Shown here: positions 34,135-39,044 of the stretch, piece after piece | Numbering within the stretch: position 1 is the first letter of the stretch | Layout: every line of letters begins with the position of its first letter | Origin: an uncultured Lachnospiraceae bacterium | GTDB lineage: Bacteria > Bacillota > Clostridia > Lachnospirales > Lachnospiraceae | Direction of reading: 5' to 3' | Assembly (NCBI GenBank): GCA_951800685.1 | Contig: CATOJY010000031.1 | Coordinates: 1 to 39,044, forward strand | Length of the DNA: 39,044 bases | Notes under the pieces: model-generated | Database searches by the model: none | The model's input: only the letters and a program-made list of their open reading frames with translations | What the model was told of the DNA's origin: nothing | Program-made: the position numbers and the translations under genes

Positions 34135-35505
34135 TTACTTTGTAGCAGCAATATCCCGCGCCACATACACGCCGCTGGCAGAAGCATGGGACAGGGAATG
34201 GGTCACACCACTTCCATCGCCGATAATATAAAGTCCTTTGTATTTTGTCTCCAGATGCTCATCGATCGCCACTTCCATATTATAGAATTTCACTTCCACC
34301 CCATAAAGCAACGTATCGTCGTTGGCCGTACCTGGTGCGATCTTGTCAAGGGCATAGATCATCTCGATAATACCGTCCAGAATACGTTTCGGCAGTACCA
34401 GACTCAAATCACCTGGCGTAGCCGCCAACGTAGGCTGTACCAGCCCTTCCTCGATCCGTTTCTCATTGCTGCGCCGGCCCCGCACCAGATCCCCGAAGCG
34501 CTGCACAATCACACCACCACCCAACATATTCGACAATCTTGCAATGCTCTCACCATATCCATTGCTGTCCTTAAAAGGTTCTGAAAAATGCTTTGCGACA
34601 AGCAATGCAAAATTCGTGTTTTCTGTCTGCTTATCCGCCCCTTCATAACTGTGACCATTCACTGTCACAATCCCGTTCGTATTCTCATTCACCACAATTC
34701 CATGAGGATTCATGCAGAAGGTACGCACCTTATCTTCAAATTTCTCTGTACGATAGACAATCTTACTCTCATACAACTCATCCGTCAGATGGGAAAAGAT
34801 CACCGCCGGCAGTTCCACCCGGACGCCAATATCTACGCGGTTGGACTTCGTCTCGATATCCAATTCCCTGCACACATGTTCCATCCATTTGCTGCCGCTT
34901 CGCCCCACAGATATGACACATTTGTCACATTCAAAAGAGTCCTTCTCGCAGACTACACGATAAGACCCATCCAGATTCTCAACTGTTATGACTGGCATAT
35001 CAAAATAAAAGTCCACCTGATCCTTCAAAGCCGCATACAAGTTTTCCAACACGACATAGTTGATATCTGTTCCCAGATGACGCACAGAAGCATCCAACAG
35101 ACTCAACTTGTTCTGCAGACAAAGCTTCTTAAAATGCGTTCCCGTCGTACTGTACAGTTTCGTACCCTCGCCGCCGTATTTCATATTAATCTCGTCCACA
35201 TATTTCATCAGGTCAATGGCCTGCTGCCTACCCACATACTCATATAATGTACCACCAAAATCATTCGTAATATTATATTTTCCGTCAGAAAAAGCGCCTG
35301 CTCCGCCAAATCCGCTCATGATCGAACAGGTTTTACAATGCACGCAACTTTTTATCTTATCCCCGTCGATGGGACAACGACGCATGTTAAGCGCATGCCC
35401 GGATTCAAATACCGCAATCTTTAATTTCCCTTTCTGCTGTAGCAATTCATAGGCAGTGAAAATTCCTCCCGGCCCCGCACCAATTATAATAACATCATAT
35501 CTCAT
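34135..35505 (-). CDS. FAD-dependent oxidoreductase (COG2509-like)
   Basis: A 456-residue flavoprotein. The N-terminal dinucleotide-binding motif is IIIGAGPGGIFTAYELLQ, followed by a conserved Cys-rich segment (RRCPIDG, SCVHCKTCSIMSG) and GFGGAGAFSDGKYN. The C-terminal FAD contact GLYIIGDGSGVTHSLSHA is also present. This matches the uncharacterised FAD-dependent dehydrogenases of COG2509, related to the HI0933/geranylgeranyl reductase group. The substrate is unknown. GGAGGG lies 7 bases upstream of the ATG. It is monocistronic, with 271 noncoding bases to cas2. Confidence 0.85.
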   Translation of the reverse strand: MRYDVIIIGAGPGGIFTAYELLQQKGKLKIAVFESGHALNMRRCPIDGDKIKSCVHCKTCSIMSGFGGAGAFSDGKYNITNDFGGTLYEYVGRQQAIDLMKYVDEINMKYGGEGTKLYSTTGTHFKKLCLQNKLSLLDASVRHLGTDINYVVLENLYAALKDQVDFYFDMPVITVENLDGSYRVVCEKDSFECDKCVISVGRSGSKWMEHVCRELDIETKSNRVDIGVRVELPAVIFSHLTDELYESKIVYRTEKFEDKVRTFCMNPHGIVVNENTNGIVTVNGHSYEGADKQTENTNFALLVAKHFSEPFKDSNGYGESIARLSNMLGGGVIVQRFGDLVRGRRSNEKRIEEGLVQPTLAATPGDLSLVLPKRILDGIIEMIYALDKIAPGTANDDTLLYGVEVKFYNMEVAIDEHLETKYKGLYIIGDGSGVTHSLSHASASGVYVARDIAATK

Positions 35506-35776
35506 ACTTGCTTACCCTCCATATGGTTTCCCACCTGTTATCTGTTTCCGGCTGCTCTGCACAAAATACAATACGATCCATTGATCCTCACTGCGTTAAT
35601 CTGATCATCCAATCATTTTCTAGTTTGCTCACATACTATTTGGCATGTATTATTCATCCATCGAACAGATCGCCTATGTAAACTCAAGATTTCACTGAAG
35701 AACAGCCCGAATTATTATATCATGGTACTTCACATCTGTCACATGTTTCATCTAGAGGATTCCGTCGTAGATCTCA

Positions 35777-36055
35777 TTATAAGAAAAAATCCGTCGCGTC
35801 GTCTTCTTTGCCCCAAAGTTCCTTATCAAGCCATCTCTCCTGTCGACTCTTAAAAATGATCACCGAATCCAGCCCCTTATCAATATAAGGCTTTAACTCC
35901 TGCTGCAGTTTCGTGATCTGCACCTTGGATATTTCTCCCTCAAACACAGAATTTTGAATATGGGACAAATATTTCTTACATATCTTATAGACATGAGACC
36001 ATCGCCTCTGCCCATTTCTGTCCTGCGCAATGTCATATACCAATACTACATACAT
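35777..36055 (-). CDS. cas2: CRISPR-associated endonuclease Cas2
   Basis: A 92-residue ferredoxin-fold protein beginning MYVVLVYDIAQDRNGQRR, with the conserved Asp8, and continuing VYKICKKYLSHIQNSVFEGE, the classic Cas2 pattern. It forms the Cas1-Cas2 integrase that inserts new spacers. It starts three bases after the cas1 stop codon and is the last gene of the cas4-cas1-cas2 unit. Length is normal and no defect is seen. No clear terminator follows, and the 271 bases to the next gene hold nothing I could recognise. Confidence 0.96.
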   Translation of the reverse strand: MYVVLVYDIAQDRNGQRRWSHVYKICKKYLSHIQNSVFEGEISKVQITKLQQELKPYIDKGLDSVIIFKSRQERWLDKELWGKEDDATDFFL

Positions 36056-36058
36056 ATC

Positions 36059-37051
36059 CTACCACCATATCTTGAATCCTTCATATTCCTTTTCGCCAAT
36101 CAAGTGTTTAATTAGCTTGTACGCCTCCAACCGCATCAAATACTGATAGCTGACCTGTCTCCCTAGTTCTTTATGCATGATTGTCTTTTTCAAACGTTCC
36201 TCCAGTTCCCTGACAACTAATTTCGAAGCCTCTTTTTTCAGATGAAGAAAGTTCAGTTCTTTCGTAAAACTATCCTCTGTTATCTGCCTTCTGTTTAAAA
36301 GCGAGAAAATCAGCCTATCACCAATCAATGGCTTAAATACTTCCGACAAATCAAGACAAAGAGAAAATCTACGAGCACCTGGCTCATGCAGATAGCTGAT
36401 CGTTGGATTTAACTGCGTTCGATAAATCTCACTCAACACTTTTGCATAGATCAGCGCATTTACGAAAGAAATCAATGAGTTGATCATATTATCTGGTGGA
36501 TGCATCACACGCTTCTCGAAATGAATTTCCTGATCTACAATCACGTTCCACGCCGCGTAGTACTGCTTCCTGATATTCCCCTCTATCCCCATCAGTTCTT
36601 CCACAGACTCCGACGCTGATATTTTCTTTCTAAGATCATTTATTTCCGACATTTGGCCGGAAACATCCTTCCCCCGCCCATTATAATAACGAAGATTCCT
36701 ATAAATATTGTCTGCCGCTGCTTCAATAAATTTCTTAGCAAGCACAATGCGCTTGCTATAATCCGTATAGTGTTCTACCTGCTTCACGAGTAACTGCCCT
36801 GCCAACAGTTTTTCCTTTGGATAAAAACTTCCCGTATAAAAGTTATAATAATTAAAGAAATGAATCGGTATCCCATATTGTGACAGGTAGGTAAGAAAAG
36901 TCGTATTGAATGTCATCTCTGCCATTACATAAATATCGTCAATCCGCTCGATCGGAATATCCCTTTTCTCTCCCTCCGCATTAGTAAACTGCAGCGTGTT
37001 GTCTTTTCTCCTCAAATCCCCGTTGTTATAAACATAAAAACTCTGATCCAT
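36059..37051 (-). CDS. cas1: CRISPR-associated integrase Cas1, type I-B-like
   Basis: A 330-residue Cas1. Expected metal-binding residues are Glu157 (GIEGNIRKQYY), His222 (SYLHEPG) and Asp234 (LCLDLSEVFKP). The N-terminal beta domain includes IDDIYVMAEMTFNT and IPIHFFNYYNFYTGSFYP, the latter a feature of the I-B branch. It catalyses spacer integration with Cas2. ATG at 37051 lies five bases after a nine-base G tract that serves as ribosome-binding site. A TTG at 37069 would read through that tract in frame and is a less likely start. It follows cas4 by 84 bases. Confidence 0.95.
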   Translation of the reverse strand: MDQSFYVYNNGDLRRKDNTLQFTNAEGEKRDIPIERIDDIYVMAEMTFNTTFLTYLSQYGIPIHFFNYYNFYTGSFYPKEKLLAGQLLVKQVEHYTDYSKRIVLAKKFIEAAADNIYRNLRYYNGRGKDVSGQMSEINDLRKKISASESVEELMGIEGNIRKQYYAAWNVIVDQEIHFEKRVMHPPDNMINSLISFVNALIYAKVLSEIYRTQLNPTISYLHEPGARRFSLCLDLSEVFKPLIGDRLIFSLLNRRQITEDSFTKELNFLHLKKEASKLVVRELEERLKKTIMHKELGRQVSYQYLMRLEAYKLIKHLIGEKEYEGFKIWW

Positions 37052-37056
37052 GTATT

Positions 37057-37065
37057 CCCCCCCCC
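37057..37065 (-). repeat. Nine-base G tract at the cas1 ribosome-binding site
   Basis: A run of nine C on the plus strand (nine G in the cas1 mRNA) ends five bases before the cas1 ATG. It is the only Shine-Dalgarno-like sequence there. Homopolymers of this length slip during replication, and a length change would alter spacing or strength of cas1 translation initiation. Confidence 0.7.
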
Positions 37066-37135
37066 ACAAATTAAAATCTCAATTTATAGTAATTCTCACC
37101 TTTTATGCAAAAAAGAGTGCAGAATTCATATCTGT

Positions 37136-37630
37136 TTATATAAAACACAAATCATGATAAGCGCATTTATTGCATATTCTTGCTGCCTGAAAATGCGGCG
37201 GATGTTCCTCTTGTTTCAAAAGAAGAATCTCCCGAATAATCTCTTTAAGTTGCTCTTCATCTTCCTGTATGAGTTCTACTGTTAGGTTCTTCTTGATTAA
37301 AGGGTAATCTATCCTAGCCTTGAGTCCATCCACACCACGCTGCTTTAGATAATACAGGTAATATTTCACCTGCCAAATACCCGCTTCCTCTATAGCGCGA
37401 CTTTTCTTAACCTCATACAGTTCTCTATGTTCTTTAATAAAATCAATATTGATAACATCATCGATATTAATATGTTTATCATCCCGTCGAAAACTGCTTT
37501 CATCTAAGAGTTTTCCCAGCAGAACATCCTCGTTCTCACTTTCCATACTAATTTCATGAATAAAATACCATAATTTTCTTTTACAGACAAAATAATAGTA
37601 GACCATACTTCCGGTGACCCTATTTTCCAT
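37136..37630 (-). CDS. cas4: CRISPR-associated exonuclease Cas4, type I-B-like
   Basis: A 164-residue RecB-like nuclease with an iron-sulfur cluster. The four cluster cysteines are Cys16 (FVCKRKLWYF) and Cys153, Cys156 and Cys162 (ICNKCAYHDLCFI). Nuclease residues appear as ELYEVKKS and the following QVKYYLYYL. Cas4 trims prespacers and selects those next to a proper PAM. The ATG at 37630 has GGAGG 5 bases upstream; the frame extends to 37651 but that start lies upstream of the site. Only 34 bases separate it from the last, degenerate CRISPR repeat, with no room for a promoter beyond the ribosome-binding site. Transcription probably comes through the array. Confidence 0.95.
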   Translation of the reverse strand: MENRVTGSMVYYYFVCKRKLWYFIHEISMESENEDVLLGKLLDESSFRRDDKHINIDDVINIDFIKEHRELYEVKKSRAIEEAGIWQVKYYLYYLKQRGVDGLKARIDYPLIKKNLTVELIQEDEEQLKEIIREILLLKQEEHPPHFQAARICNKCAYHDLCFI

Positions 37631-37664
37631 GACTTCCTCCTTTGTAAACAACTTTCATCATGTT

Positions 37665-38487
37665 TCTATTATTCCAGTATGTATCTATTTCAACACCTAT
37701 ACGGCAGCGGAATACTGCTGCAGGATCGCATTTACATTCCACTATGTATCTATTTCAACTATCAGTAAGTCTAACCCCCGTCCTGTTTGTTCCTCTATTT
37801 ACATTCCACTATGTATCTATTTCAACGCTTGTAATAAACACTCCCGGCGTACTCTTTACAAATTTACATTCCACTATGTATCTATTTCAACAACATTTCC
37901 CTATCAAGCGTCTGCCCCTTGCGGGTATTTACATTCCACTATGTATCTATTTCAACGCTGTTATACTGCATGTATCAGCTTCTTATGGGAGTATTTACAT
38001 TCCACTATGTATCTATTTCAACTCCTGTAAATCGTATGCCTGATCCTCAACTGCCTCATTTACATTCCACTATGTATCTATTTCAACTATGATACTACTG
38101 CTGTCATTAGGAGGGTAAATAATGCATTTACATTCCACTATGTATCTATTTCAACCAATTTCGTTATGCTGTTCTTTGTAAGCAGATGCTGTTATTTACA
38201 TTCCACTATGTATCTATTTCAACTGACTTGTACGCAGTACAGGAACAGATCACAACTAAATTTACATTCCACTATGTATCTATTTCAACATGTTAGAGTT
38301 ATCGATCTAACGTATACGTTCGATATTTACATTCCACTATGTATCTATTTCAACTGTTGCTGGTCAAACACAGTATTATGATTTTACTGTATTTACATTC
38401 CACTATGTATCTATTTCAACATGATACAACTGCTGTTATAAGGAGGGTAAATTATAAATTTACATTCCACTATGTATCTATTTCAAC
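37665..38487 (-). CRISPR. CRISPR array, 13 repeats and 12 spacers, type I-B-like
   Basis: Twelve identical 30-base repeats (plus strand ATTTACATTCC...CTATTTCAAC) start at 37730, 37797, 37862, 37927, 37993, 38058, 38126, 38194, 38260, 38325, 38391 and 38458. A thirteenth at 37665-37694 has six mismatches, all in its left half. Spacers are 35-38 bases. Orientation: read on the minus strand the repeat ends in ATGTAAAT, matching the known 5' handle of type I-B crRNAs in C. difficile. The degenerate repeat is at the left, the usual trailer end. The array is therefore transcribed right to left toward cas4, and the leader is right of 38487. Spacers 38088-38125 and 38421-38457 are related to each other. 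Confidence 0.98.
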
Positions 38488-38805
38488 CCACTCTATATTC
38501 CCCCGCTCCAATTCAGCAATTCCCCCTCCCATTTTGTCGACTCTCTTCCTCATACCGATTCTATCACAAATTTCTACTTGTGATAACATCTATTTTATAT
38601 ATCGTACCTTCTAACCCCTGCTAAAACCCCGCCTTTCACAAATATTGTCAACCCACCCTGTTTTTAGCATTATCGAAGGTCGACAATACATTTCTCGGTA
38701 TAGATAAAGTTGTCTGCCCGTCTTCTTATTCAACAACATTACATAAAACCATGCCAAGACACAATTTATAAAAAGTAATACATTTCGCATGTCCACAGGG
38801 AATCC
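38488..38805 (-). promoter_or_regulatory. CRISPR leader with promoter under an inverted repeat
   Basis: No gene is convincing here. On the minus strand TTATCA (38581-38586) and TAGAAT (38558-38563) are 17 bases apart, with TG one base before the -10. A perfect inverted repeat TATCACAA-N8-TTGTGATA (38562-38585) covers both elements. The predicted transcript starts near 38551, about 63 bases before the first repeat. That leader is purine-rich and contains GGGGGAAT twice. A TTGACA (38646-38651) further upstream lacks a matching -10. The rest, 38590-38805, shows no recognisable element. Confidence 0.6.
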
Positions 38806-39044
38806 CTATAAAAAATTAATCCCCTCTTCTACCTTCCCTAATACCAGTCCCAATCCTGATTCGCCGTCAAAATCATAACATAATGCAGTTCGATGAATAT
38901 CAAACAGGCCTATCGTGCCTTTATCAATTCCATCAGGAATGCCATATGTTATGCTCAGGCTCAATGTCATATCTGCCAGCCTGGATTTCAGAAGTTTCCT
39001 GATACCGGTATCAATATGCGGTGTTTCCAATAAACCGGCAATAC
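38806..39044 (-). CDS. 3' end of a gene running off the window, possibly cas3
   Basis: The last 78 or so codons of a minus-strand reading frame that stays open to the window edge. The visible C-terminus has SLSITYGIPDGIDKG, then GLFDIHRTALCYDFDGESGL and GLVLGKVEEGINFL. The arrangement of two strands, a Tyr-Asp...Gly-Leu hairpin and a short acidic tail is reminiscent of the C-terminus of type I-B Cas3 helicases, which normally precede cas4. This is a weak pattern match in a small fragment. If correct, the effector genes lie just beyond the window and the array sits between cas3 and cas4. It could equally be an unrelated gene. Confidence 0.4.
   Translation of the reverse strand, partial: IAGLLETPHIDTGIRKLLKSRLADMTLSLSITYGIPDGIDKGTIGLFDIHRTALCYDFDGESGLGLVLGKVEEGINFL

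Noticed and set aside
38488..38523. The 36 bases right of the last repeat could be another spacer with its outer repeat lost.
   Set aside because: No repeat-like sequence follows at the expected distance, and the orientation puts the leader here.
38569..38585. AATTTCTACTTGTGAT in the leader resembles a Cas12a direct repeat core (AATTTCTAC...GTAGAT).
   Set aside because: The downstream arm GTAGA needed for the Cas12a hairpin is missing, the sequence occurs once, and no Cas12a gene is near. The match is explained by the promoter-spanning inverted repeat.
37614..38614. Several plus-strand reading frames across the array encode a repeated HSTMYLFQ-like peptide.
   Set aside because: They are translations of the CRISPR repeats on the non-transcribed strand.
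38611..38796. A 61-codon minus-strand frame just downstream of the truncated gene.
   Set aside because: GTG start with no good ribosome-binding site, unusual Cys/Trp content and no recognisable family; it lies in the region before the CRISPR leader promoter. Treated as noncoding.

Overview
The window looks like a chromosomal segment of an anaerobic, spore-forming Firmicute, most likely a gut Lachnospiraceae (Clostridium cluster XIVa type). The grounds are the split two-subunit transketolase, an AraK-type FGGY kinase standing in for classical AraB, lone spmB, AraC/YesN-type regulators beside LplABC-type transporters, and a type I-B-like CRISPR repeat ending in ATGTAAAT. No IS element, prophage, rRNA or tRNA was seen.

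Layout. (1) 1-3674, plus strand: an AT-rich noncoding stretch, a good promoter, then a two-gene unit of MATE exporter and cytoplasmic GH2 glycosidase. (2) 3718-10837, minus strand: lipoprotein solute-binding protein, two permeases, a beta-propeller glycosidase and a membrane AraC regulator, forming an oligosaccharide uptake locus. (3) 11212-17952, minus strand: araA, araK, araD, both transketolase halves and rpe, a full L-arabinose-to-pentose-phosphate pathway closed by an intrinsic terminator. (4) 18189-23236, minus strand: a YtfQRT/YjfF-type sugar ABC importer with a terminator between the binding protein and the ATPase. (5) 23651-29115: divergent araR (GntR/LacI type), then a histidine kinase, a membrane-anchored paralogue of the importer's binding protein, and an AraC-type response regulator. 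(6) 29235-35505: DUF885 metallohydrolase, autoregulated-looking MarR, membrane-anchored Mrr-like nuclease, lipoprotein, a structured small RNA with terminator, spmB and a FAD oxidoreductase. (7) 35777-39044: cas2, cas1, cas4, a CRISPR array of 13 repeats, its leader, and the 3' end of a gene that may be cas3.

How it works together. Regions 3-5 form one arabinose system. The importer brings sugar in. AraA, AraK and AraD convert it to xylulose 5-phosphate, and Rpe and transketolase pass that into central metabolism. AraR would sense the sugar or a metabolite inside the cell. The kinase/anchored binding protein/regulator trio would sense it outside.

The most unusual region is the CRISPR end. 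The array is transcribed toward cas4 and ends 34 bases before the cas4 start codon with no visible promoter between, so the pre-crRNA probably doubles as the 5' leader of the adaptation mRNA. The leader promoter is covered by a perfect inverted repeat. Two spacers are 31/37 identical and register on the same ribosome-binding site/start codon of what must be two related target elements. A second unusual item is an unassigned structured RNA upstream of the spmB terminator.
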